A stretch of DNA of 64,000 nucleotides from Lepidostoma basale (taxonomy: Eukaryota > Arthropoda > Insecta > Trichoptera > Lepidostomatidae), in assembly GCA_022606425.2 (NCBI GenBank), contig JAHDVF020001366.1, positions 62,001 through 126,000 on the forward strand, given 5' to 3'. The notes below the pieces were generated by a model, which saw only the letters and a list, made by a program, of their open reading frames with translations, searched no databases and was not told where the DNA came from. Each line of letters opens with the position of its first letter. Position 1 is the stretch's first letter. The translations under genes were made by a program, and so were the position numbers. This document shows, piece by piece, positions 21,832 through 31,819 of the stretch.

Positions 21832-22480
21832 TCAGTCAAGGGTACATTAAAAAATATCATTAATTAAATAATTATAACAGAAAGCCCGACTCCAATCTCT
21901 CCTGCCGCTAGACCACCATATTCTATTGACATTATATTATATCTAGAAATCAACGTCTTAATTCATCGAAGTGCTCTTGTACGAGAGACTGTAAATAAAC
22001 TCATGGATATGAAAATAGCAGTATTCAAAGTTATCGAAACTTGTTTAACAATATGTTTCTTGAATAAACGCAAGAGGAAATTGTTTCACGTCGTAAGTGT
22101 TTGGCTCGGATTCGTTTGTGTTGGTAGTGCATACACTGGGGCTGAATGAATTCCTTATTCGGAAACTCTCCGTTATTTCGATAAGCTCGAGACTAGCGGG
22201 AAAACTTTGTGGCGACGGGTACAAAAAGTTTCATCAGGTCGCTCCCCGGCTCTGAATTACCAGTTAAACTTAACTTTTGTGTTAAACTCTGAACGGTGGA
22301 ATCATCCAAATGCATTGTGGGAATGTGACTTTCATCCGATACAATAGTTATAACAATAATAACTGTTTCTTTAGTGGAATGTACAGGGTGTGCATTGTGC
22401 AATCAGTGGTGCTTCGTGCGTAAATATTGTGGATTTACTTTAAGCAATTTATAAATTTGAATAAATATAGTTAAACTATC
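21832..22480. other. No gene recognised
   Basis: Contains a moderately GC-rich, non-repetitive-looking patch (22080-22300). I see no domain and no splice-consistent long frame. Confidence 0.35.
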
Positions 22481-22745
22481 TAAAACGAACATTATGTGTT
22501 AATATATTTTTGTTTTGTTATTTTTTTTTTATATCATTGTATTTTATATGATTTTTTTTAGATTTATTTTGTGGATGTTGGACGATCGAAGTGTGCGTGG
22601 GAGATGCCTATTGGTGGCGATGAGGTTCGCAACCCATCACACCGCGTCTCCCGCGGAGCGAAAAGAGAAGGATGGAGTGCCACATCGGTTAAAATGTGAC
22701 AGTCCATTCTTTCTGCCTGCCATTTCGGGGAGATGGTTAGTTAAA
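22481..22745 (+). mobile_element. SINE-T copy, plus orientation
   Basis: Body with GTGGATGTTGGACGATCGAA and GGTGGCGATGAGGTTCGCAA, then the LINE-T-shared end CAGTCCATTCTTTCTGCCTG. The terminal stretch has a deletion (GGGGAGATGGTTAGTT without CGGCGTG). Confidence 0.75.
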
Positions 22746-22782
22746 CTTTGTATTTTAACACTTTTTGTTTTTACTGAACTCA

Positions 22783-22814
22783 GACATGTTTCGGTTACAA
22801 GTAACCTTTATCAA
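22783..22814 (-). ncRNA. Hammerhead-like motif with U3-A8 core
   Basis: Minus strand: UUGAUAA core, one extra A, a perfect 6-bp helix II (GGUUAC/GUAACC), GAAAC, AU, GUC. Relative to CUGAUGA, C3 is U and G8 is A, which preserves pairing between the two. The remaining invariant residues match. This is the cleanest example of the altered core in the window. Confidence 0.55.
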
Positions 22815-22867
22815 TATATACAATTTTAACAGTCAAATAAAATAGATCAGTCACTTATATACTAAAT

Positions 22868-23042
22868 GGAGATCGAGTTATGTATAAAAGAGGAAGGGGT
22901 ATAATTAGGATTGAAGAGAGGGGAGATGTAACGGGAACATATCGAGCATCATCGATTCCCATGCTCGATATGTTCCCGTTACATCTCCCCTCTCTTCAAT
23001 CCTAATTATACCCCTTCCACTTTTATACATAACTTTATCTCC
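22868..23042. repeat. Near-perfect palindrome, 82-bp arms
   Basis: Left arm 22868-22949 and right arm 22961-23042 are inverted copies with only a few mismatches, separated by 11 bp. The arms include GATGTAACGGGAACATATCG and its complement. No coding sequence. A transcript would fold into a long hairpin. Confidence 0.9.
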
Positions 23043-23090
23043 GCGAAGAGATTTCCCGGGTTTCGGATTACGGTTATTTACAAATGTCAT

Positions 23091-23122
23091 TTGATAATGT
23101 CATGGGCAGGGAAAACATATCA
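23091..23122 (+). ncRNA. Hammerhead-like motif, HH-B, degraded
   Basis: UUGAUAA core followed by UGUCAUGGGCAGG and GAAAAC, AU, AUC. Helix II and the GUC triplet have decayed, but the downstream family sequence (CATTCACATAAAATA...CTTCTAGAGAACAGACG) is typical of HH-B. Confidence 0.4.
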
Positions 23123-23779
23123 TTCACATAAAATACAATCAAACTTCTAGAGAACAGACGTGTTCACTAATATTAATTGTTTAATAAATAAGTACTCAAG
23201 TGGCCATGTAAAATACAGCATCCATAAACAACATAAGAAATAGATATATAAACAATATTTCATGCACATCTCGCTTTTAATACGTTGTTCCACAATAACA
23301 AAACAAACAGAGGGCTTAAATTACTCCTTGCACAAAACAACCCTTTTACATTACATCAAAATCTGTCAGATATTAATTAAAGTCCTCGTTAGATCATCCC
23401 TTTCTGGTGAGGCGTCGTGCGGAACGCTTGACCAAAACAGACCGGTTACGCACTGCGGGCGGAAATCAAAACAAATTATTATTCTTGTCTCGAAGATTTG
23501 ACGATGATTGTACTCTCTTGAACCACGGTACGAGGAATACTACACAGTAAAATTACTACAGTAGTAACAGTAACTGTTTTATTGCTTTAATGAGAAACAT
23601 TGCAACTGCATAATGTAATTGTAATTATTTATGAAATTTGAATCTTCTCTTATAATTATCTTAATTAATGTAGGCGGATTGTTGAACCCACTATATATAT
23701 GTGCATGAAATGTATAACATTTTATTTATTTTTTATTTATTATAACACTAATGATTTATATCAATGATACTATAATAGA
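23123..23779. other. No gene recognised
   Basis: HH-B family flank to about 23165, then unassigned sequence. Short frames only. Confidence 0.4.
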
Positions 23780-23995
23780 TGCAAAAATGATCCGACAGAT
23801 TTCAAAACTAAACTTAAAACCCATATTTTTCATAATTCATACCCAATTTAAACATTTATACTTTTTAACCGATCGCGTAAATCAGATGCAGCGTTCAAAT
23901 TTAGATTTTTAGATTCAAAACACGTCTTAATACACCTTTGAGGTGATTACATCATAAAAACGGCACTTTAAAAGTTAGCATATTATTATTAGAGT
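23780..23995 (+). mobile_element. LINE-C 3' end fragment
   Basis: Encodes DPTDFKTKLKTHIFHNS, the last conserved block of CR1-like ORF2, followed by the family 3' terminus (CACCTTTGAGGTGATTACAT ... GCACTTTAAAAG) and (ATT)n. The same terminus occurs at 41728-41810 and at the end of the Helitron-borne copies. Confidence 0.75.
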
Positions 23996-24239
23996 TTTTA
24001 ATACAATCTACAATGTGAACAGTAATAAAACACATATTATGTTGATAAAGGAAGCAGGCCGTTGTGTAGGATTGAACCCATATTTCATGGATCAGGACCC
24101 TAGACCAACCACCCAGAGATTAAATTATTTTTTCGAAAACGGGAAATTATGGCGTGCCACTTCTCATGAATTATCTACCAGATTAAATACTCATAAAATT
24201 TTTTTTTTATACATGTAATAACAGTGTTTTAAATTTAAA

Positions 24240-24670
24240 CATTTCTTCTTCTTCGTCAGCCCTTATCGGTTCACTGCTGGACATAGGCCTCTTCCCTTTC
24301 CTTTCGCTCGTCTCTATCTCCTGCCAGCCGTAGCCACATCCCCCCCCCCCTCTCACCACGGCAGCAATGTCGTCGGCCCACCTTTTTTGGGGCCTGCCGA
24401 CGTTTCTTCTATTCTCCCATCGTCTCCACCTTATTATTTTCTGGGTCCATCTATCCTCACTCTGTCGCGCCACACGACCCGCCCATTGCCACTTCAGTCT
24501 CGCTAATCGTTCCATGATGTCCGTTATTTTTGTTTAGCGTCTATTCTCCTCATTTCTAATTTTATCTCAGAGACTGACGCCGAGCATATGTCTTTCCATG
24601 GAACGCTGCGTGACTCTTAATCTCTCTACATTTCTCTTGGTGAGGGTCATAGTTTCCATCCCATACGTAA
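24240..24670 (-). pseudogene. RTE-like ORF2 C-terminus
   Basis: Minus strand: LRVTQRSMERHMLGVSLRDK (upstream of a frameshift), MERLARLKWQWAGRVARQSE, GRPQKRWADDIAA. These are classic RTE C-terminal motifs. Ends in a (GAA)n tail. Sister copy at 43378-43815. Confidence 0.85.
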
Positions 24671-24779
24671 ATATTTAATGAGATTAAATGCTATTAATAT
24701 CACAACTATTAATATTTAACTTTCAATGAAATGATTTTTTTATCAGCGCGTATGTTATATTATTCTCACTCATGCGTTA

Positions 24780-24893
24780 CTAGCATTCATTATATATTTA
24801 ATATATTATTTTACTTGTAGATAGATGCCTTGTTTGTTATTATTGTTTATTATGTCTGTAAAGATAATAAGCTGAATTGATTTGATTTGTTTG
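24780..24893 (+). mobile_element. LINE-J 3' UTR fragment
   Basis: TAGATGCCTTGTTTGTTATT ... AATAAGCTGAATTGATTTG resembles the 3' UTR and tail of the LINE-J at 19723. Coding part absent. Confidence 0.6.
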
Positions 24894-25147
24894 ATGATCA
24901 ATATAACCTTTATAATAAGGGTTGTTATTTATCCATTTTATTGATGTTTAAGAAATATATATCTTTAAAAAGCATTTGATTGATAAGAAAGTTACACTCG
25001 AAAAAACAGTGCTCAATTAAAAATAAATTAGGTATTTTAAATTATTCACATAATTCCACTCGAAAAAAAATCATCCAAATAATGTTTGTACAATAAAAAA
25101 TATGTTGCATGTATTTTTTGTTTCATGAACAATTATGTAAAATTATA

Positions 25148-25887
25148 TGGGTGGGTCAGAATATTAATGGATCAAATCCAAATTTTATAAATTTGGAGAT
25201 TAATGTTTCTACAGGTAGATAAAACAGATTTCTATGTTGTGTGTTAATAACAGAATAGCTTTTCAATTTTCTCCAAAAATGACAATACTACTATTGATTA
25301 GAGATCAAAATTTGAAACCTTTCAGAATATTAGTGAATCATGGCCAATTTAACAGCTCGTTCACCATCAGAGGTATATTATATTGACTGTTGATTGCTAA
25401 AAATGAGTTCAGGTGAAGACTTTAGTTCGTCCAGTGCATGAGACTTTACAAATTAGTTTTGGGCGTTAATACAGGTGTTTGAAGAAAACAAGTCTAAATT
25501 CAGTGACAAATGAAACCCGGGAAGTCAGAACCAAGTGACCATGACCAAAGTGAGGAAGGTTTTAAAAACGATGAAGTTATTAACGATTAATGTTGTATTT
25601 TAATGTTGCTCTATTTTGATTTTTTTTAAATGTATTTCAGGAAAAATTTCAGAATAAGAGTGAATCAGGTCCATTTTATTTTCTTTTATTTGTACTTTTA
25701 ATATTAATAAAGCCTTTTGTATCTTATTTTTTGTATATTTATTTAAATTGATTCATGTACTATCAAATTAAATGAAGTATTTGCAGTGAAAAGATCCCTG
25801 GATTTTACAAAAGTCTTTCAACTTTAGGTCTAATTATCTCAGAATCAGGATCGATGGACTTGATCCATTAATATTCTGAACCACCCA
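25148..25887. mobile_element. TA-flanked TIR element with repeated terminal motif
   Basis: Ends TGGGTGGGTCAGAATATTAA and, reversed, TGGGTGGTTCAGAATATTAA form ~34-bp TIRs; each side is flanked by TA. The TIR core TCAGAATATTARTGRATCA recurs inside (25323 and, more diverged, 25651). A short frame MSSGEDFSSSSA begins near 25404 then stops. Probably a decayed Tc1/mariner-type element or MITE. Confidence 0.75.
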
Positions 25888-25901
25888 TATGTCCATCACA
25901 T

Positions 25902-25932
25902 TTGATAATGCCTTAGACAGGCGAAACGTGTA
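25902..25932 (+). ncRNA. Hammerhead-like motif, HH-B
   Basis: UUGAUAA, U, helix II GCCU/AGGC around UAGAC, GAAAC, GU, GUA. The cleavage triplet is GUA, which still fits GUH. It carries the U3/A8 core. Confidence 0.5.
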
Positions 25933-26352
25933 ATTTACATAAAATGTAATAAAATTTCTGGGAAACAGACGTTTATATTCGAATCAATTATTCTGTATGT
26001 ATTGTTGAATGCTTCATTATTAATAATTATCATCCCTTTCAACTGATCCATTAATCAAATACAGTTACATCCTTGTTCATTGAAATAGCGTAAACATAGG
26101 TATTTAGATGTGTATTTCCACACATTTAATACAAAACATTACTCGAATATTTGAAACAGTACGATTACGTGCATTCTACTCGTAAAATAGAGGGTTGATT
26201 TTAACCCGGGAATGACAAAGAACTTTTGCACACAATGTAAAATGGACTATTCAGTTGGTAATTCAGTTGAAAAACAGTGTAAATTTGTCAATAAACTTTA
26301 GTAGCGAAAACTATACTATCTATAGGTTAAATTCTTTCTACATTTCCAGACA
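25933..26352. other. HH-B flank and AT-rich DNA
   Basis: The HH-B family flank (AAAATGTAATAAAATTTCTG) continues to about 25985. No gene after that. Confidence 0.5.
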
Positions 26353-26360
26353 ATCTATGT

Positions 26361-26754
26361 CAGTGATTCCCAAAGTGGTCTATATAAACCCAAGGGGTCT
26401 ACGACAAATGTTGAAAAAAATTGGGGGTCCATGAGATGTAAATGAGGGCCCACGAGATGGTTCAAAATCGGACGACCGATATCGTTGACGACCTTTTTTT
26501 AGATCAATCAGGAAAATTTGATGGTTGAAATCTTCGGCGACCTTTCTTTTATTTTTAACTCATTCGGCAAAGATCGGACATTTCATTTCCCCAATGAGAT
26601 AAAAAAATACAAAAAAGGTCGACAACGAATTCCGGCTTTTTTGTTTACAGTTTTTTTTTGCCCTGAAATAAATCTATTTTAGAATAGCATGGGGTCTACA
26701 CAAAATAGAAGAAATCGGAAAGGGGTCTACGGGAAAAAAAAATGGGAACCTCTG
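26361..26754. mobile_element. hAT MITE, 394 bp
   Basis: Inverted relative of the element at 19349. Ends CAGTGATTCCCAAAGTGG and GGGAACCTCTG. Flanking 8-mers ATCTATGT and ATCTAAAT agree at 6 of 8 positions, consistent with an old target duplication. No ORF. Confidence 0.85.
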
Positions 26755-26774
26755 ATCTAAATGATCATTTTTTA

Positions 26775-26870
26775 ATTTTACTTGGGATGTGATAATCTGA
26801 CTTACATTTCTTTTTTAATTCGTTGTTCGGTATTCTATCATACATCGTTTTCACTCAAATTCTTGTCAGT
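26775..26870 (-). mobile_element. Small LINE-T fragment
   Basis: The minus strand contains a YDRIPNNELKKKCK-like block (compare DRIPNDDIREKCKADD at 29500). Only about 90 bp. Confidence 0.45.
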
Positions 26871-27500
26871 GATCTTGTCGGCTGACGACATCGGCTATAT
26901 AACCTGAATTTTCTGGAATTTTCGTTACGTATATAAAAATTATATTTTTGTGAATGTTCAAGACAAAAAATGTAACACCCATGTTATACAATATAACTTC
27001 TAGAAAACAACGATTTTAACTATTTTAAATACTAATATTACTCCATGAGTTGAATGAAGTTTGGTGTTATAATCATAATTATAATTTTGGTTTTGGAATT
27101 GAAGGTTAGGGGTTGTGATTCCTGCCTCGTCCCTGTAGGACGCCCAGGGAGCGATTAGAATGGGGAGATCTGAGCTGCTGCCTAGTCGAAATCGCTCCAA
27201 TTGTCTCTACTTAAATGGGGTATTCCAGTGGCGGCGCAATAGTTTTTTTTTATAGAATTACTATAACTATTCTATAACACGACAAATCTAAATCTTGAAA
27301 TGTTCTCCAATTCAATAGATTGGAAGCAGGCCTTCTACTTTTCGTGTGAATGCTTAGGAATGACAAAAATTCTCACGTTGATCATTATAAATATATGTAT
27401 GTTATATTCATTATTCATATAAATTTTAAAAAAATACTAAGTTCTAAAAAAATATGTTTACAATGTTTCTAGGATTTTATATATAAAAAAAAAATTATAT
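26871..27500. other. No gene recognised
   Basis: A less AT-rich patch at 27105-27235 has no recognisable motif; the rest is AT-rich. Confidence 0.4.
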
Positions 27501-27504
27501 TAGT

Positions 27505-27649
27505 TACAAATATGTTTCGCCTTGCAAGATCATTCTCATGTTATAGCTCTAGGTACATAACTCAACTTTAATATTATTTATTGTTTCTTGAACAATGATG
27601 TAAGACTCCATTCCACATTTAATAATGCCTTAGAAAGACGAAACATGTC
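27505..27649. ncRNA. Two facing hammerhead-like relics (HH-C, HH-B)
   Basis: Minus 27505-27538: AUGAGAA, helix II region, GGCGAAAC, AUAUUUGU. Plus 27619-27649: UUAAUAA, U, GCC...GAC, GAAAC, AU, GUC. Both keep the GAAAC and self-complementary loop III but have core substitutions. The inverted arrangement repeats the theme seen at 46700 and 58384. Confidence 0.45.
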
Positions 27650-28890
27650 TTTCCCATAAAAAAATAATAAAACTCCTAGAAAGCTGAAGTTTTCAATCGT
27701 ATTAATTATCGTATCAATCTTACGTATTCAATCGTATCAATCTTAATAATTTATCAATGTTCATTGTGATTAAAAATTCACGGAAATTTCTTAAAAATGT
27801 TTATTTATCCTATTTAATAATCACTCAATTCTCAGACTTTAGAAATATTCTAAAATTGTTTGGTTTAACTATCCCTATTTTTTTATATTAGTAACACTCA
27901 AGAATTTGCTTTCTATAATTTTCCGCACCCTCAAGTTTTATAAAATCATATATTATATTTAAGGATACACTGTTTTGTGGTTAGGTATAGTTTGAGAATA
28001 TTTTTAATATTATGTAAAAAAATCTTTGTAAAATCAATTTAAAAATGACCTTTGGTATTATTATTATGTCAAAAGCAAATTGTTGTGCTTTGAAATATAT
28101 TTACTTAAATAAGTACTTTGATGCAACATTTTATTTCGTAATGTACTAAGCAAGATAACTTTGTGGTTACAGAATAAATTTGGATGTGAGGAAGTAAAAT
28201 AGTAAAATTAGGATATTGGAAACGGTATGAGCTTCTCTATCTCGACGAGTTTCGAAAATATGATACCTTGTTCGAAATTTTTTAAGTTTTTAGAATTATA
28301 TTTGAGAAGATCTTGGGTATTTCCTTGTTTTATGTTATCTACTTTGATCTACGTTTTGGAGATCGTGTCATAATTTATCTTTTGAGTAAATATGAACTAG
28401 ATCATTCACAAAAAATATAATTAAAATGACTATGAAATAAATTTATTTCAGCAGAACAAACACCCCTTTTAATAATTTTTTTATAGGAAAAAACTAACAA
28501 CTTTCGTACGCCGATGGCGCTAAATGGATACCTCACATCCTGTTGTTCCAATATCCCTGGGGGAGCGAGAGCTTTAATCTTCGCAGCTTCCAGCATCTGA
28601 AGAATATTCGTGGTTCTATTTATTCGGCGAGATTTATTCGTTAAGGGACCCTAATCGACCAGGATCTCATGATTACAATGCGAAAAATTCGTTGTAAGAA
28701 GAACGGCTTTTGCTGGTTGGTACACACATATATGTTAACATAAAAAGTGCTACACCTTTACCTAAAGAATTATTTCTCGTGAATCAACATAATTATAACC
28801 TATTGTTTTGGCCGAAACACTATGATATTTTAACGTTTTATAACTGTTAATTCAAAAACTTTGTTTTATATCACAAATTGTATTTATTTT
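27650..28890. other. AT-rich gene-free stretch
   Basis: No family resemblance in any frame. From about 28800 the HH-A family distal block begins (TTGTTTTGGCCGAAACACTA). Confidence 0.5.
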
Positions 28891-28897
28891 ACTTTAC

Positions 28898-29188
28898 GAC
28901 AGCTGTTTCATCAACGAAAAAAAATGTCGCGTAAAATAAAATGCAATTCTGATACTTAAGACAAAGTTTTTTAATTTAACATCCTATAACGTTAAAGTAT
29001 TATAGTGTTTCTGCTAAAAAATACCAAGAACAACCACCCCTTTTCAGTTTTTTTTGATATGTAAGGATCATAATGAAAATATCATTATCATCCGGCCACA
29101 TGAAAATCAAAAATTAGGAAAATTTGACATTTGACATATATTTTTGTAACACCTGATGATGTCAACATTGGTTGATGAAACAGCTGTC
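28898..29188. ncRNA. HH-A inverted pair; plus copy intact
   Basis: The plus copy 29153-29188 has an intact CUGAUGA core, U, GUCAAC/GUUGAU helix II, GAAAC, AGCU, GUC. The minus copy (28898-28920) keeps GACAGCTGTTTCATCAAC but lost the rest by deletion. About 230 bp lies between them. Confidence 0.6.
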
Positions 29189-29204
29189 GTAAAGTAATAT
29201 ATAA

Positions 29205-29868
29205 CCTAGTTCTTGGTACGTATCTGGGAAGCATGTTTACAAGAGACGGAAAAATAGAGAAAGACATCGAAAGAAGGGTTAATGCTGGGAATAAAATAAA
29301 TGGCGCACTCAAAGTCATTACTTCAAATAGAAATATATCCACAGAAGCAAAAATGGCACTACACAATGGAGTTCTAGTGCCAACCTTCATTTATGGAAGT
29401 AAAGCGTGGAGCTGGCAAAAGAAGGATGAAAGCAGGATAAACGCCGTAGAAGTGAGATCACTAAGAAGAATGTGCGAGAAAACGTTGTTTGATAGAATAC
29501 CGAACGATGATATAAGAGAGAAATGTAAGGCAGATGACTGCATCGTGGATGAAATTAAAATAGGATCCTTGAGATGGTTTAGACATATGGAACGAATGGA
29601 TGACAGAAGAATGGTTAAAAAGTTGTACACAAGTAGATTGAGTGGAAAAAGAAGCCGAGGACGACCGAGGAAAACATGGCATGACCAAATTAATCAATTA
29701 CTAAAAGGCGGCCACATTCGAAATCGGAATAATCGACGTGCGTGCATGGTACGATGTGTGAATGTAGAGGAAGCCCGAGAGGTATGCCAGGACAGAGCAT
29801 TGTGGCGATCCATCCTCTCTGCCTACCCCTCCAGGGAAATGGCGTGATGGTTAGTTAATTGTTTATTG
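29205..29868 (+). pseudogene. LINE-T ORF C-terminal part
   Basis: Open frame of 204 residues (29233-29847): DIERRVNAGNKINGALKV, SKAWSWQKKDESRINAVE, DRIPNDDIREKCKADDCI, GRPRKTWHDQINQLLKGG, RRACMVRCVNVEEAREVC, ending SREMA with TGA in GGCGTGATGG, then a short GTTA tail. The palm domain is cut off. It directly follows the HH-A motif (gap about 15 bp). Confidence 0.85.
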
Positions 29869-30406
29869 GTAAGAACATATTATTTCATGAAGAAGAAAGC
29901 ACATTATTTTTAATATTTTTCTTTGTCTGTATCGCCATTATAATTTATATTCATAAATAACAAGTTGATTCCCGAGCTATATTTGGTATTTTTTCTTTGT
30001 ACGAAGCTTGCATGTACGAGTATTACAGTGATATATTAGATTTATCGTTCTCTTATGTATATTCATCCTTACACCAATAAAACTTGAATGGAAACATTTC
30101 AAAACTTCATAAACTTTCGTAATTTGAATTTGAACGACAAAGTTTTAAATTTGAATCGTAATTTGTTTAGTTAAATGAAGTTTTTTAAATAACTTTTAAA
30201 ATATACCTGTCTTTATATCTTTCTAGATGAATTTTTATTATTTTATAGTTAGAAAGAATAACAGAGAGCAAATGATTTTCTTATTTTTACATACTATCAT
30301 TATATTTGAGGTTCATTCATTATAAGTTATTATAATTTTAATTTATTTATTATTTTTATATTATTTTAAATATATTAAATCTTTATATTTATATATAATA
30401 ATATCA
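29869..30406. other. AT-rich gene-free stretch
   Basis: No coding or structural signal recognised. Confidence 0.5.
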
Positions 30407-30438
30407 CTGATGAAGGGCTTGTTTGTCCGACACATGTT
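30407..30438 (+). ncRNA. Hammerhead-like motif, HH-D
   Basis: CUGAUGA core, A, GGG...GUCC helix, then GACAC in place of GAAAC (A14-to-C, expected to kill activity), AU, GUU. Confidence 0.45.
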
Positions 30439-30491
30439 TGTTTTTTAATTTTTTTTTAACAAAGTTTGTGATGTATACAAATAATAACTAA

Positions 30492-31335
30492 CTATGATAA
30501 CTAACTAACCATCACGCCGTCTCCCCGAATGGGTAGGCAGAAAGAATAGACTGCCACACTTTTCCTTTTTGACATATTTCTCTCGCTTCCTCAACATTCA
30601 TACATCGTGTCATGCACGCGCGTCGATTTCTCTGACTCATCATATGGCCGACATTCAATATTTTATTTATTTGATCGTGCCACGTTTTCCTCGGTCTTCC
30701 TCTATTTCTTGTTCCATTTACATTGTTGTCATGTAAATTTTTTACCATTCTTTCTTCATTCATTCTTTCCATATGTCCAAACCATGTTTATGATCCTTTC
30801 ATTATTTTGTTCATTCACTTATTATATTTTCATTCGACACTATCATACACAGAGTATCCACACATTTGACAAAGAGATCTCATTTATACTGCATTTATTC
30901 TACTTTCATCCTTCTTTTGCCAGTTCCATGCTTCGCTTCAATACACAAGGGTCGGTAGAAGAACACCATTGTGCACTGCCATTCTAGCTTTTTTGGATAG
31001 GTTTTTGTTTGCGATGACAACTTTAAGTGCTTCATTCACTTTGTTGCCTGCCCCAACCCTTCTTTCAATATCTCTCTCCATTAGCCCATCTCTTGTAAAC
31101 ATACTACCTAAATACACGAAGTCATCTACTTGCTCCAAATTATTACTATTCACGCTAATGTTGAAACATCTGAACAGTCTGAAGACTGTCATGATTTTTT
31201 ATTTTTCAAAAATCATAACCTTGGATTTATTAACATTCATCATCATATCATTTCGCATGCATACCTCATGCATACAATTCACCAGGGCTTTTAGTTCATG
31301 CTCGTTGTCTGTAGGTAGGACGGCGTCATATAAGT
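30492..31335 (-). pseudogene. LINE-T fragment (palm edge to 3' end)
   Basis: Reading minus: a broken YADD region (YDAVLPTDNEHELKALVN), MMMNVNKSKVMIFEK, LEQVDDFVYLGSMFTRDG, NKVNEALKVVIANKNLSK, MERMNEERMVKNL, GRPRKTWHDQINKIL, ending FGETA. A deletion around 30800-30880 removes the DMRSLRRMC...KGSLRW part. Tail is (TAAC)n on the plus strand. Confidence 0.85.
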
Positions 31336-31466
31336 AATATATAAAAAAATATAAACATTAAATATCCGCAACACAAAGTTATGGCGAATATAGAAGAAAT
31401 TAATAATAATATTTTGCATAGGAGAAAAAATTCACGAATTATATATGTTTATATATATATTTTTGT

Positions 31467-31697
31467 GTTGAATCGCTCTTTATATCATTGAAGCACGAGT
31501 CAAATCAATGTAAAGGGCAGAGTTATCATATTGATTCTCTTGACATATAATGGATAGCTAATCTATCGCCATTTTATTGTCACGTAAATTATACACCAGA
31601 CCAAAGACAGTGTGATAATCACACTGCCATCACCGAGAATCAAACCCGGGACCATCGGTGTGGCAGTCGCAGCACTTACCACTAGGCTACGAAGGAA
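31467..31697 (-). mobile_element. tRNA-derived SINE, full-length-like
   Basis: The minus strand starts with a tRNA-like head (CTTCGTAGCCTAGTGGTAAG as A box, GGGTTTGATTCTCGGTGA as B box). The body has ACACTGTCTTTGGTCTGGTG and AATAAAATGGCGATAGATTA, and the 3' end is GAGCGATTCAACAC. Same family as 41358-41616. Confidence 0.85.
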
Positions 31698-31819
31698 GCC
31701 ATTATACCATCACTTCTTCATAACTATACATAGATGGTTTAAATATTAGGTCCTTACATATGAAATTGGCGTTTTGTATGGGAGGAACATAAAGTTGATT
31801 TTTTTTAATATAATATATT

